Below, piece by piece: positions 34,739 through 43,655 of a stretch of 64,000 nt of DNA. The notes under the pieces were generated by a model, which saw only the letters and a list, made by a program, of their open reading frames with translations, searched no databases and had not been told where the DNA came from. The stretch's first letter is position 1, and each line of letters opens with the position of its first letter. The stretch is from Methylotenera_A sp031417915 (GTDB lineage: Bacteria; Pseudomonadota; Gammaproteobacteria; Burkholderiales; Methylophilaceae). Position numbers and translations under genes: made by a program. The DNA lies in the NCBI GenBank assembly GCA_031417915.1, contig JANOWN010000026.1:1-64000 (forward strand), read 5' to 3'.

Positions 34739-35179
34739 TTAAGTGATACTGACTTTTTGTTGCAGCAATTGTACATAATAGTTGGCGTCTAGGGCAGTGT
34801 TATTGCGCTGTGCGCTCCAAATACTTTCGGCTAAACATTCTAATATATCGTGCTGGGCATCATGTTCAGTTTGGTGTTTTAGCTTTAGTTTCGCATAAAT
34901 ATCTGCAATGCCAATCGGTTGATTAATGCTGATTTGTTCCAAAATTGATAAGTGCAAACTCATGTGTAAAAATGGATTGGTTTCGCCAAACTCAGTGAAA
35001 TATTCCTGATGCTTAAATCGCTCGGGCGCATCTAAAATAGCGTGATATTCGGGGTGCATGTGCATCACGCTTATCGCGATTTTTTCTAAATCGGTGAGCG
35101 GTTTTTGCGCTTTAAATTTATCCCAAGCACTATAAAAAAACTCGCGCACTTCGTCGCGGCTTGGGTTAAATAAAGACAT
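34739..35179 (-). CDS. DUF1841 family protein
   Basis: A 146-residue cytosolic protein recognised by MSLFNPSRDEVREFFYSAWDKF and MHPEYHAILD, with later NPFLHMSLHLSILEQISINQPIGI and HDAQHDILECLAE. The conserved histidines suggest metal binding, but the function is unknown. In many betaproteobacteria DUF1841 lies near nth and FIST-like genes, as here. It follows the FIST gene by 15 bases on the same strand and precedes the sigma gene by 3. Confidence 0.87.
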   Translation of the reverse strand: MSLFNPSRDEVREFFYSAWDKFKAQKPLTDLEKIAISVMHMHPEYHAILDAPERFKHQEYFTEFGETNPFLHMSLHLSILEQISINQPIGIADIYAKLKLKHQTEHDAQHDILECLAESIWSAQRNNTALDANYYVQLLQQKVSIT

Positions 35180-35194
35180 AACCGCTTAATAAAC

Positions 35195-36310
35195 TCATAA
35201 ATAGCTAACGTTGCTTTCAGTAAAAAGCCCAAGCACAGCGGAATATTGTAACAATTCGTTGATGCCATTAATTGGCGCAATTTCGCCGTTGCCATAAAAA
35301 CCAATAATGGGCAAATCGGGAAATAGTGTTTTAATCAAGGCCAAATCTTGATCGATACCATTGTAAAAATAAGGCCCGCGGCTCAAACATGAAAATAACA
35401 ACGCAAATTCTGGTTCAGATTCTAGCTGGCGCTTAAGCATGCTGGCGGTTTTCACAATGTCAATTTGCGCCGCATCCACATCGCGAATCGCCCAGCTTAT
35501 CCAATCGCCCACTTGCAGGGATTTTGTCAGCGTCACGGACTGCGTTTCCTCGTTGGTGATAATGATAGAAGCCAAGTTATATTCGCCGCGCTCAAGCGCA
35601 CTGGCCTTTCTGGCATGCACCGCTATAAGATGGTGATAGGGCAAATCTTCTGTAGTAATGTCATTTTTTTTGCAAGCCGATGCAAGTGTTGAAAAGGCAG
35701 GTAAATTGGCAATAGTTAGCAAATCATTGCCCTTGCACTTGGTAATGCGGCGCGGCGCGGAAATAATCTTTAAGCCATGCGTGGCGGCTACTGCGCCGCT
35801 AGCGTTATTCAGCGTCACTTCGCAATAGCCTTGCGTGGTACCTTTGCCGTTTTGCCACACCGAAAAAGCACCGTGCCCAGTTGCATCTCCAGAAACACCG
35901 CCAAATCTCAGTTCATTGGATTGATTTAACCCAGAATTATTGAGCCATGTCGTGTTGATGGCGTTGGGTGCGGCCAGAGTCATCAATAAAGCATCATTAG
36001 ATTCATCAGGTTTTGGGTGACTGAAATTCATGTCAGAAAATACCATAGCGGCCGCTGCGGGGCTGTCGATGACCCAATCTTCTTCCGTGAAAATTCCCGT
36101 GGCCGAGCAGCCGATAATTTGCGTGCAACTGGCGGCTTTGGCCGCAGCTAAAATGGCGGATTGTGGATCAGCAGCGAATTCTGAAGTTAAAAAAAGAAGC
36201 ACGCTGGAAGGCGCATGGATATTGGCTTTCAGCATGGCCATTTCAACCGCTTTTGCGGCTAATTCTGGTTTTGCTGCGGTGCCGATGGCTAATCCAGTCG
36301 CGACTTTCAT
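35195..36310 (-). CDS. FIST domain sensory protein
   Basis: A 371-residue protein with a FIST N domain (about 25-220: VLLFLTSEFAADPQSAILAAAKAAS, IGCSATGIFTEEDWVID) and FIST C domain (about 225-360, ending LPIIGFYGNGEIAPING). FIST proteins are intracellular sensors, possibly of small ligands such as amino acids. Start at 36310 overlaps the nth stop by 4 bases, so they are coupled. Residues 32-41 (LKANIHAPSS) come from a copy of the dispersed palindrome just before the first core strand. Confidence 0.88.
   Translation of the reverse strand: MKVATGLAIGTAAKPELAAKAVEMAMLKANIHAPSSVLLFLTSEFAADPQSAILAAAKAASCTQIIGCSATGIFTEEDWVIDSPAAAAMVFSDMNFSHPKPDESNDALLMTLAAPNAINTTWLNNSGLNQSNELRFGGVSGDATGHGAFSVWQNGKGTTQGYCEVTLNNASGAVAATHGLKIISAPRRITKCKGNDLLTIANLPAFSTLASACKKNDITTEDLPYHHLIAVHARKASALERGEYNLASIIITNEETQSVTLTKSLQVGDWISWAIRDVDAAQIDIVKTASMLKRQLESEPEFALLFSCLSRGPYFYNGIDQDLALIKTLFPDLPIIGFYGNGEIAPINGINELLQYSAVLGLFTESNVSYL
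36201..36235 (-). repeat. 35-bp palindromic element, copy 11 (inside the FIST gene)
   Basis: On the minus strand the centre AATATCCATGC is exact, with left arm GCTGAAAGCC and right arm GCCTTCCAGC. The arms differ from consensus at the outer pairs but still largely pair with each other (GCTG with CAGC). Frame Leu-Lys-Ala-Asn-Ile-His-Ala. Confidence 0.85.
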
Positions 36311-36972
36311 GTGGTTTCACCAGCCATTAAATGAACTTTCGGAATCACTTTCTGTGGATATTCGCATAAATCTACAATACAGCATTCGCCGCATTTTGGT
36401 GCGCGCGCGGTGCAGGTGTAACGTCCATGCAAAATCAGCAAATGATGCGCGTCGTGCATAAATTCTGTGGGAATTGTCTTTAGATATTTTTGTTCCACTT
36501 GCAGTACGTTTTTGCCAATCGCCAATTTTGTGCGATTCCCCAGCCGAAATAAATGCGTATCTACGGCAATTGTGGGTTGCCCAAAAGCAGTGTTCAAAAT
36601 CACGTTAGCTGTCTTTCTACCTACACCAGACAGTGCCTCGAGAGCCGCTCTGGTATTGGGTACTAGGGCATTATGTTTCTCAATCAATTGCGCGCAACAA
36701 GCAATCACATTCTTTGCTTTGGCGTGATATAGGCCGATGGTTTTGATGTAACTTTCTAAACCTTCGATGCCTAAATTAAAAATCGCTTGTGGCGTATTGG
36801 CAACTTTGAATAGTTTTCGAGTCGCAATATTCACGCCTTTGTCAGTCGACTGCGCCGATAAAATCACCGCGATTAATAACTCAAACGTGCTGCTATATTC
36901 TAACTCGGTGGTGGGCTGCGGAATGGCAACGCTGAGTCGCTTAAAAATTTCAAAGCGTTTTTCAGCGTTCAT
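36307..36972 (-). CDS. nth: endonuclease III
   Basis: DNA glycosylase/AP lyase removing oxidised pyrimidines. The 221-residue protein has the helix-hairpin-helix LEALSGVGRKTANVILNTAFG with catalytic Lys, VDTHLFRLGNR with catalytic Asp, and the [4Fe-4S] cysteines in CTARAPKCGECCIVDLC. Normal length. It lies 6 bases after rsxE on the same strand; in E. coli nth is also linked to the rsx operon, so this is a conserved unit. Confidence 0.96.
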   Translation of the reverse strand: MNAEKRFEIFKRLSVAIPQPTTELEYSSTFELLIAVILSAQSTDKGVNIATRKLFKVANTPQAIFNLGIEGLESYIKTIGLYHAKAKNVIACCAQLIEKHNALVPNTRAALEALSGVGRKTANVILNTAFGQPTIAVDTHLFRLGNRTKLAIGKNVLQVEQKYLKTIPTEFMHDAHHLLILHGRYTCTARAPKCGECCIVDLCEYPQKVIPKVHLMAGETT

Positions 36973-36978
36973 CTGAAT

Positions 36979-37653
36979 TTAGGCAGGCTTGAGCGAGCCG
37001 CTAGGCTTTTCAATGGCAGGTTTGGATTTGCGTAGCTCTGCCCAATTGCGCGCGGCGATTAAGCAGCCCAAGCCAATGAACGCACCAGGCGGTAAGATGG
37101 CGAGCAAAAAGCCGTGATAGTCTGGAATCACGTGCAATATCATGCTTTTCGCGTCTGGCCCTAGCACCAAATCGATGCCAGATAACAAAGTGCCTTTGCC
37201 CACTAGCTCACGAATGCCGCCCAATAAAGTCAGTACGCCAGCTAAGCCCAAGCCCATCATAAAACCATCCAGCGCCGAGGGCAGCGTAGGATTTTTGGCG
37301 GCAAACGCCTCAACGCGCGCTAGCACAATGCAGTTGGTCACAATCAGCGGAATAAAAATACCTAACGCCACATGCAAAGGGTGCACAAAGGCGTTCATGC
37401 TTAAATCGATCACCGTCACCAAGGCGGCAATAATCAGAATAAACACTGGATTGCGAATTTCTTTGGGGATAAATTTGCGCACTGGCGAAACCGAGGCGTT
37501 GCTCAAACCCATCACCACCGCGGTCGCCAAGCCCAGCGAGAAGCCGTTGACCATGCTGGTAGTCACCGCCAGTGTCGGGCATAAGCCCAGCAGCTGCACC
37601 ACGCCTGGGTTTTGCTTCCATAAGCCATTTTCTATAATTTCTTTATAAGCCAT
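36979..37653 (-). CDS. rsxE: electron transport complex subunit RsxE/RnfE
   Basis: Integral membrane subunit (224 residues, about six helices) of the Rnf/Rsx ion-translocating ferredoxin:NAD oxidoreductase. MAYKEIIENGLWKQNPGVVQLLGLCPTLAV is the family N-terminus. I use the ATG at 37653, which follows GGAGTAAG; the longer frame adds six non-conserved residues. It is homologous to RsxA and forms the membrane core with it. It is separated from rsxG by 133 bases, the only real gap in the operon. Confidence 0.94.
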   Translation of the reverse strand: MAYKEIIENGLWKQNPGVVQLLGLCPTLAVTTSMVNGFSLGLATAVVMGLSNASVSPVRKFIPKEIRNPVFILIIAALVTVIDLSMNAFVHPLHVALGIFIPLIVTNCIVLARVEAFAAKNPTLPSALDGFMMGLGLAGVLTLLGGIRELVGKGTLLSGIDLVLGPDAKSMILHVIPDYHGFLLAILPPGAFIGLGCLIAARNWAELRKSKPAIEKPSGSLKPA

Positions 37654-37786
37654 TTTCTTACTCCTAATCACCTTAATTCCGTTCCTTAAACAACACTGAC
37701 TTTGTCAACTTCGCTTAGCCGTGCAATTAGCACTGCCTGCAGCTCGCTTTCGCGTCATTATTGATTTATAAACAGAATTACCATGT

Positions 37787-38416
37787 TTATTTACTTGCCG
37801 CAAAAAATAGTTGCTGATTTTCTGCCACATAATTTAATGCTTGATGTGTGACTTTAACGATGGCGCGCGGCGTAATCGTCGCTCCCGCCATGTAATCAAA
37901 TTGGCCACCATCTTTTTTAACTTTCCACTGCTCGGCTGGCGGCGAGATGAGCGATTTGTTATCAAAAACTTTAATCCAATTATCGCGCGCAATATCAATA
38001 TAATCGCCAAGACCGGGCGTTTCTTTGTGCGCAATCACACGCACACCCGCTAGGCTACCATCTTTGCGCACCGCCATCAGCAGCTTGATGTCACCGCTAT
38101 AACCATCGCGCGCAGTGGCCTCAAAAATTACCGCCGTGGCCTCACCGGCAACTTTGGCGATATAAGCTTTGGTCGCAGCGCGGTTATTAAGTTCACCGCC
38201 TGCAGGCACCGTAATGAAATCTTTCAGCAAGTCATTATCGTGCGTGCTGGCCGGCAATACTTGTTCGAATAACTTCATCTTGGCCGCGTCTTCACTGGCC
38301 GCAATCGGCGCTTTGGTGGCGAGATATGTTTTCGCCAAAAAAGCGGTGCCGACCAAGCTAAACACGACCATGATCACCATGGTACTCGCCGTATGTTTAA
38401 TAATAGATTCAGCCAT
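37787..38416 (-). CDS. rsxG: electron transport complex subunit RsxG/RnfG
   Basis: A 209-residue periplasm-facing subunit with one N-terminal membrane anchor (residues 11-31) and an FMN-binding domain. The flavinylation motif is in DYMAGATITPRAIV, where the Thr of (S/A)GAT carries covalent FMN. HKETPGLGDYID is also typical. It lies 9 bases after rsxD. Confidence 0.93.
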   Translation of the reverse strand: MAESIIKHTASTMVIMVVFSLVGTAFLAKTYLATKAPIAASEDAAKMKLFEQVLPASTHDNDLLKDFITVPAGGELNNRAATKAYIAKVAGEATAVIFEATARDGYSGDIKLLMAVRKDGSLAGVRVIAHKETPGLGDYIDIARDNWIKVFDNKSLISPPAEQWKVKKDGGQFDYMAGATITPRAIVKVTHQALNYVAENQQLFFAASK

Positions 38417-38425
38417 TTTTTGTAC

Positions 38426-39445
38426 CTACTTTTTGTGACCGAATACGCGTGGTTGTGTGTAAGCGTCAATTAACGGCACACAAATATTCATAAAAATTAC
38501 CGCAAATGCTACGCCATCTGGGTAACCGCCGTACACGCGCACTAAATAAGTAATAAGCGCCACACCAGCCGCGAACCATAGTTTTCCTTTTGGCGTAGTC
38601 GGCCCGCTCACTGGGTCGGTGATGATAAAAAACGCGCACAACATGCTGGCGCCACTAAATAAGTGGAATATTGGTGATGCAAAGTGGGCAGGATTTACAA
38701 TCCAAAATACGCCAGAAATAAGCGCCAGCGCGCCCAAGAAAGCAGTTGGAAAATGCCAGCTAATAATTTTTTGTTGCCACAAATACAAACCACCGAGCAA
38801 ATAAGCAATCGTCACATATTCGCCGCCTTTTGCGCCCAGCGCGCCAAAAATTGGCGCTTCTTTGATGCCCGCAATCTCGTGTTTTAGGGTGAGTTGCGTC
38901 TTTAGGTAATCCAACGGTGTGGCGCTGGTGACCGCATCTAGCTTGGCTTCCAGCGGCAATGTGCCGTCAAAAATAAACTGTAATTGGTCGATAAAACCAA
39001 GCTTGGTTTGCGCTAATTGCAGCGCGGCTGGCCACTTGGTCATCAACACAGGGAAAGAAATCAACAACACCGCGTAGCCAATCATAGCGGGGTTAAACGG
39101 GTTGTATCCTAAGCCACCGTAAAGCTGCTTAGCAATGATAATGGCAAACAAAGTGCCGACCACGACGAGCCACCAAGGCGCGAGCGGCGGAATCGCCAGC
39201 GCCAATAACCATGCGGTTATCACGGCGCTGTAATCGCTTAAAAATGGCACAATTGGGCGCCTACGAATTTTTAGCATCGCTGCCTCGGCTGCAAGTGCAG
39301 TCGCGGTCGACAGCGCTATCGTCACCAGAATGCCGCCACCAAAAATCCACACGTAAGCGATGATGCCGGGCACCAGCGCCAGCAATACTTTCAGCATCAT
39401 GGTGGATACGGATGGCGCGTCCGAAATGTAAGGGCTTCTATTCAT
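38426..39445 (-). CDS. rsxD: electron transport complex subunit RsxD/RnfD
   Basis: A 339-residue membrane subunit related to NqrB. The N-terminus SPYISDAPSVSTMMLKVLLALVPGI and the segment FDGTLPLEAKLDAVTSATPLDYLKT (with the Thr-type flavin site in DAVTSATPL) are diagnostic, as is DPVSGPTTPKGKLWF. Its start overlaps the rsxC stop by 1 base. A near-copy of the palindromic element (39192-39226) lies in a membrane helix. Confidence 0.94.
   Translation of the reverse strand: MNRSPYISDAPSVSTMMLKVLLALVPGIIAYVWIFGGGILVTIALSTATALAAEAAMLKIRRRPIVPFLSDYSAVITAWLLALAIPPLAPWWLVVVGTLFAIIIAKQLYGGLGYNPFNPAMIGYAVLLISFPVLMTKWPAALQLAQTKLGFIDQLQFIFDGTLPLEAKLDAVTSATPLDYLKTQLTLKHEIAGIKEAPIFGALGAKGGEYVTIAYLLGGLYLWQQKIISWHFPTAFLGALALISGVFWIVNPAHFASPIFHLFSGASMLCAFFIITDPVSGPTTPKGKLWFAAGVALITYLVRVYGGYPDGVAFAVIFMNICVPLIDAYTQPRVFGHKK
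39192..39226 (+). repeat. possible palindromic element, copy 17 (inside rsxD)
   Basis: GCC-AATAACCATGC-GG has one central change, and flanking arms CAGCGCC / GGCGCTG are a perfect 7-bp pair set slightly wider. The gene reads it antisense as Thr-Ala-Trp-Leu-Leu-Ala in a membrane helix, like the Ala-Trp-Ile-Leu-Ala of copy 15. The region is ordinarily hydrophobic, so chance is possible. Confidence 0.45.
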
Positions 39446-41292
39446 TAACTATTCTTTTCAATTTGTTTCGCAGCTTCGGCCGCGGCTTTTGCCGCTTTGG
39501 CACGTTCAATCGCAGCGGCGATTTTGGCTTGCTTTTCTTTATCTATGCCTGCGTCAACTGGCAGTTTTTCTAATCCTACAGATTGTCTGCGTGCATCAAT
39601 TTCTGCGATTTCTTTTTTTACATTTTCATCGCTAACGACCACGTTTTTAGGCGCGTCGCCTGTCTGGGCTGCTGCCGCTTTGGCTGCTTTAGCGCGTTCA
39701 ATTGCAGCAGCAATTGCCGCTTTTTTAGCTGTAGCTGCATCCAAAACAACATTGCCAGAACCCGCATGGATATTGGGCTCCAGAGCATCGTTATTTAGAT
39801 TTTCAGAAGCTTTTTTAGCCGCTTCTTCTTTTTGTGCTGCTGCACGTTCTGCGTGTTTTTGCGCACGTTCTAGTTTTTCGCGCTCGATTCTGGCTAATCT
39901 AAAGTCATTGCGTTCACGCGCCAAATTGGCGGCTTCGTGCGCTTTATCAATCGCGATAATTTCACTTTTGGCGTAGCGATAATATTGCACCAGCGGGATG
40001 TTGCTGGGGCAAACGTAGCTGCAGGCGCCGCATTCGATGCAATCGAACAATTTGTAATCGTTAGCTTTTTCAAAATTATCCGCTTTGGCAAACCAGTAAA
40101 GCTCTTGCGGCTGCAAATTTACAGGGCAAGCGTCGGCGCAGCGCGCGCAGCGGATGCACGGCATAGCAGGCGGCGGCGGTTCAAATAGTGTTGGCGAAGC
40201 CGCAATAACGCAATTAGCAGCTTTGGTAATCGGCACATTTTCACTCGGCAAATCAAAGCCCATCATAGGCCCGCCCATAATGTAGTGCGTGGTTTCAGCT
40301 TTTGCGCCGCCAGCAGCAGCTACTAAATGCTGCAAAGGCGTGCCGAATAACACCTCAAAATTTTGCGGTTTGTTCACGTTGCCGGTCATGGAAACAATAC
40401 GATTGATGCTCGGCTCGCCATGCTCAAAATAGCGGTAAAGCGCCAGCACAGTCGCCACGTTAAACACTTGCAAACCCATTTCAGTGGTGCGTTTGTCGTG
40501 CGGAATTTCTGTGCCGAGTACCAAATGCACCAAGCGTCGCGCATCGCCGCTGGGGTAGAGCGTGGGCACGACGATGACTTGCATCGTAGTATTGGCGGTA
40601 GCTGCGCGCATGCTGGCGGCGGCTTCCGGTTTGTTGTCCTCAATGCCAATCAATACGCGTTCAGCGCCGAGTAAATATTGCGCAATTTCAATGCCTTTGA
40701 CGATTTCGTCGGCGCGTTCGCGCATCAGCAAGTCATCGCAAGTAATATAAGGTTCGCATTCGGCGGCGTTGATAATCAGCGTGTGCACGCCAGATTTACC
40801 ATCAGAACGTAGTTTAATATGCGTAGGAAAAGTCGCGCCGCCCAAGCCCACAATGCCCGATAAACGTAAACTCGCGACTAGACTTTTGCGGTCTGTACTT
40901 TTCCAATCTTGCGGTTTTTTTTCTATCCATTCATCTTTGCCATCAGGTTTAATCGTGATGCAACGATCTGGCAAACCAGATGGATGCGGGATAATTGCAT
41001 CTTCAATCGCCGAAACCGTGCCAGAAGTGGTTGCATGTATAGCTGCAGAGACTGCGCCTTCTGCCTCGGCAATTAATTGGCCTTTTAATACTTGTTCTCC
41101 CACAGCCACTTTTATTTTGGGGATATTCCCGACGTGTTGGCGCAAAGGCAGCACGATTTTTTCGGGCAACGCTAACTGGCCAATCGGCAATTGTGTCGAT
41201 TGTGCTTTGTTCTCAGGCGGATGTACGCCGCCATTAAATTTGAAAATCCCAGTTTTTTTGAGTAACCCAGTAAAATTAACGAGTGCGTTCAT
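39445..41292 (-). CDS. rsxC: electron transport complex subunit RsxC/RnfC with Ala/Lys-rich tail
   Basis: A 615-residue NADH/ferredoxin-interface subunit. It has the N-terminal barrel-sandwich (FNGGVHPPENK), the FMN/NADH-binding domain (GGATFPTHIK, INAAECEPYITCD) and two [4Fe-4S] sites (CIRCARCADACPVNLQP and CIECGACSYVCPSNIPL). The C-terminal tail from about residue 440 is low-complexity with two copies of AIERAKAAKAAA, a common feature of proteobacterial RsxC. A copy of the dispersed palindrome (39752-39786) lies in this tail and encodes LEPNIHAGSGN. Confidence 0.95.
   Translation of the reverse strand: MNALVNFTGLLKKTGIFKFNGGVHPPENKAQSTQLPIGQLALPEKIVLPLRQHVGNIPKIKVAVGEQVLKGQLIAEAEGAVSAAIHATTSGTVSAIEDAIIPHPSGLPDRCITIKPDGKDEWIEKKPQDWKSTDRKSLVASLRLSGIVGLGGATFPTHIKLRSDGKSGVHTLIINAAECEPYITCDDLLMRERADEIVKGIEIAQYLLGAERVLIGIEDNKPEAAASMRAATANTTMQVIVVPTLYPSGDARRLVHLVLGTEIPHDKRTTEMGLQVFNVATVLALYRYFEHGEPSINRIVSMTGNVNKPQNFEVLFGTPLQHLVAAAGGAKAETTHYIMGGPMMGFDLPSENVPITKAANCVIAASPTLFEPPPPAMPCIRCARCADACPVNLQPQELYWFAKADNFEKANDYKLFDCIECGACSYVCPSNIPLVQYYRYAKSEIIAIDKAHEAANLARERNDFRLARIEREKLERAQKHAERAAAQKEEAAKKASENLNNDALEPNIHAGSGNVVLDAATAKKAAIAAAIERAKAAKAAAAQTGDAPKNVVVSDENVKKEIAEIDARRQSVGLEKLPVDAGIDKEKQAKIAAAIERAKAAKAAAEAAKQIEKNS
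39752..39786 (-). repeat. 35-bp palindromic element, copy 12 (inside the rsxC tail)
   Basis: On the minus strand the centre AATATCCATGC is exact, with CTGGAGCCC before it and GGGTTCTGGC after. Frame Leu-Glu-Pro-Asn-Ile-His-Ala-Gly, within a disordered tail where insertion is harmless. Confidence 0.87.
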
Positions 41293-41308
41293 GTTTTTTT
41301 AATATTTT

Positions 41309-41866
41309 TTAAAGCGTAAAAGTAGGTTTAATTGGTATCACTGGATATCTCCACTTCCAGTTATCAGGCGTTTCGGCGATTGGCACCATCGTAATACAAT
41401 CGACTGGGCATGGCGCCACGCATAGCTCGCAGCCCGTACACTCGCTGGTGATAATGGTGTGCATATGTTTTGCCGCGCCTAAAATAGCATCCACCGGGCA
41501 AGCTTGAATACACAGCGTGCAGCCAATGCAAACGGGTTCGTCAATAAACGCGACCGCTTTGGGTTTTTCCACACCATTTTCCGCATTCAGCGGTTTGTAT
41601 TCCATGCCCATTAAATCAGCTAATGCGCGTACGCCCGCATCGCCACCAGGCGGGCATTGGTTGATGTCGGCGCGACCTTCTGCAATCGCCGTGGCGTAAG
41701 GCTTGCAACCTGGAAAGCCGCATTGGCCACATTGCGTTTGCGGTAAAATGGCATCGATGCGCGCGATGAGTGGATCGCCTTCTACTTTAAACTTAAGCGC
41801 CGCATAGCCCAAAGCCGCGCCTAGTAACAGCGCGAGGCCGATCATGATGTATAAAGCGGTTAGCAT
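41309..41866 (-). CDS. rsxB: electron transport complex subunit RsxB/RnfB
   Basis: A 185-residue iron-sulfur subunit. One N-terminal membrane helix is followed by the four-Cys site CGQCGFPGCKPYATAIAEGRADINQCPPGG and two ferredoxin-type [4Fe-4S] sites (CIGCTLCIQACPVDAI and CTGCELCVAPCPVDCI). It receives electrons on the cytosolic side. It starts 16 bases after rsxA and ends 16 bases before rsxC. Confidence 0.95.
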   Translation of the reverse strand: MLTALYIMIGLALLLGAALGYAALKFKVEGDPLIARIDAILPQTQCGQCGFPGCKPYATAIAEGRADINQCPPGGDAGVRALADLMGMEYKPLNAENGVEKPKAVAFIDEPVCIGCTLCIQACPVDAILGAAKHMHTIITSECTGCELCVAPCPVDCITMVPIAETPDNWKWRYPVIPIKPTFTL

Positions 41867-41882
41867 TTAATATTTATCAGAC

Positions 41883-42476
41883 CTAATATTTGTCTAAACC
41901 AGCAAAGCCCATAAAAGCCAAGCTCATTAATGAGGCAGTAATCATGGCGATGGCTGCACCTTGAAATACTTTGGGCACATCGGCGGCTTCTAAACGTTCG
42001 CGCATCGAGGCAAATAAAATCAATACCAGCGAAAAACCAAGCGCCCCACCAAAGCCGAACAAAGCCGACTGTATTGGGCCTTGGCTAGTTTGCGCGTTTA
42101 ATAATGGAATGCCTAAGACCGCGCAATTGGTGGTGATGAGTGGCAAGAAAATCCCCAGCATTTGATACAGCAGCGGGAAGCTTTTTTCCATCACAATCTC
42201 AGTAAACTGCACCACGCCTGCGATGACGACAATAAACGACAGCGTGCGTAAATATTGCAGGTTATTTGGCTCGAGCAAATAATAGTTAATCGCCCAACTG
42301 GTCATGCTGCCAATTGTTAATACAAAAGCAGTCGCGGCGGCCATGCCAATCGAGGCTTCCAGTTTTTTAGAAACCCCCATGAATGGGCATAGACCCAAAA
42401 TTTTAATCAGCACGATGTTGTTGACCAGTACCGTGCCCAGCAAAATCATGATGTATTGATGAAAATCTATATTCAT
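41883..42476 (-). CDS. rsxA: electron transport complex subunit RsxA/RnfA
   Basis: First gene of the rsxABCDGE cluster: a 197-residue, six-helix membrane subunit. MNIDFHQYIMILLGTVLVNNIVLIKILGLCPFMGVSKK is the conserved N-terminus, which sets the start at 42476 rather than 24 codons earlier. The 271-bp spacer upstream, shared with divergent dapA, is AT-rich and should hold both promoters. Cluster order A-B-C-D-G-E-nth is that of E. coli rsx. Confidence 0.94.
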   Translation of the reverse strand: MNIDFHQYIMILLGTVLVNNIVLIKILGLCPFMGVSKKLEASIGMAAATAFVLTIGSMTSWAINYYLLEPNNLQYLRTLSFIVVIAGVVQFTEIVMEKSFPLLYQMLGIFLPLITTNCAVLGIPLLNAQTSQGPIQSALFGFGGALGFSLVLILFASMRERLEAADVPKVFQGAAIAMITASLMSLAFMGFAGLDKY

Positions 42477-42747
42477 AGCTGTTTCGTGTTTTTGATTGAC
42501 CTCAATTATAGCGCGATTTAACGTTGAAATTGGCGCAAATTCAACCAAATCAAGGCTGATGCGTTAACTAAATAATTGTAAAAATGCAATTTTAAAGACA
42601 TTCTTATATATTTAAAAAGAATATTTAATTATATTTTTAGCGTTATTTGTTATATACCACTTATTTAGGGGCTGAATCTGCGGCGTTTTCGCATTAAGGT
42701 GGCAGTTTCGGTTAAAATAACACACTTTATTTTTAATAGGTTTTGAT

Positions 42748-43626
42748 ATGTTGCAAGGGTGTTTAGTGGCTATCGTCACGCCGATGCTAGACGACGGCAG
42801 TTTAGATCTGGATGCATTGCGCGCACTGATCGATTGGCATGTTGAGGCTGGCAGTGATGGTATTGTTATTGTGGGCACCTCGGGCGAGTCGCCAACAGTG
42901 GACGTGGCTGAACATTGCTTGCTGATAGAAACCACGGTAGAGCATGTTGCAGGTCGTGTGGCCGTGATTGCGGGTACGGGTGCGAACTCGACCAGCGAAG
43001 CGATTGAACTAACGGCCAACGCCAAGGCCTTAGGCGTAGATGCATGTTTGTTGGTAACGCCTTATTACAATAAACCCACGCAAGAGGGCTTGTATCAACA
43101 CTTTGCAGCAGTTGCTGGCGCGGTAGATATTCCGCTGATTTTATATAATGTGCCTGGCCGCACCAGTTGCGATATGAGCAACGACACCGCTTTACGGCTG
43201 GCGGCGGTTAAAAATATTGTGGGCATTAAAGATGCCACTGGTGGCATAGAGCGAGGTACAGATTTACTGCTGCGCGCACCAAAAGATTTCGCTATTTATA
43301 GCGGTGATGATGCCACAGGCATGGCGTTAATGCTGCTTGGCGGGCATGGTGTAATTTCGGTTACTGCCAATGTTGCGCCAAAATTAATGCATGAAATGTG
43401 CGTTGCGGCGATGGCGGGCAATGTGAAAAAAGCCTGCGAAATTAACGCAAAATTATTTGCATTGCATCAAAAATTATTTATTGAGCCTAATCCAATTCCA
43501 GTGAAGTGGGTACTGCAACAAATGGGTTTGATTAAAGCGGGCATTCGTTTGCCGATGCTGAATTTGTCTACGCAATATCATGATGTGTTGCGCGCGGCAA
43601 TGCGCCAAGCAGAAATTATTTCTTAG
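42748..43626 (+). CDS. dapA: 4-hydroxy-tetrahydrodipicolinate synthase
   Basis: Condenses pyruvate and aspartate semialdehyde, the first step of lysine/DAP synthesis. The 292-residue TIM barrel has GTSGESPTV, LLVTPYYNKPTQEGLYQHF, LYNVPGRTSCD with the active-site Tyr, and IVGIKDATGG with the Schiff-base Lys (about 162). Length is normal. It is followed by bamC with a 29-bp gap; dapA-bamC linkage is conserved in Proteobacteria. Confidence 0.97.
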   Translation: MLQGCLVAIVTPMLDDGSLDLDALRALIDWHVEAGSDGIVIVGTSGESPTVDVAEHCLLIETTVEHVAGRVAVIAGTGANSTSEAIELTANAKALGVDACLLVTPYYNKPTQEGLYQHFAAVAGAVDIPLILYNVPGRTSCDMSNDTALRLAAVKNIVGIKDATGGIERGTDLLLRAPKDFAIYSGDDATGMALMLLGGHGVISVTANVAPKLMHEMCVAAMAGNVKKACEINAKLFALHQKLFIEPNPIPVKWVLQQMGLIKAGIRLPMLNLSTQYHDVLRAAMRQAEIIS

Positions 43627-43655
43627 TATTTTTTATAGTAAATGGTGGCAGAAAC

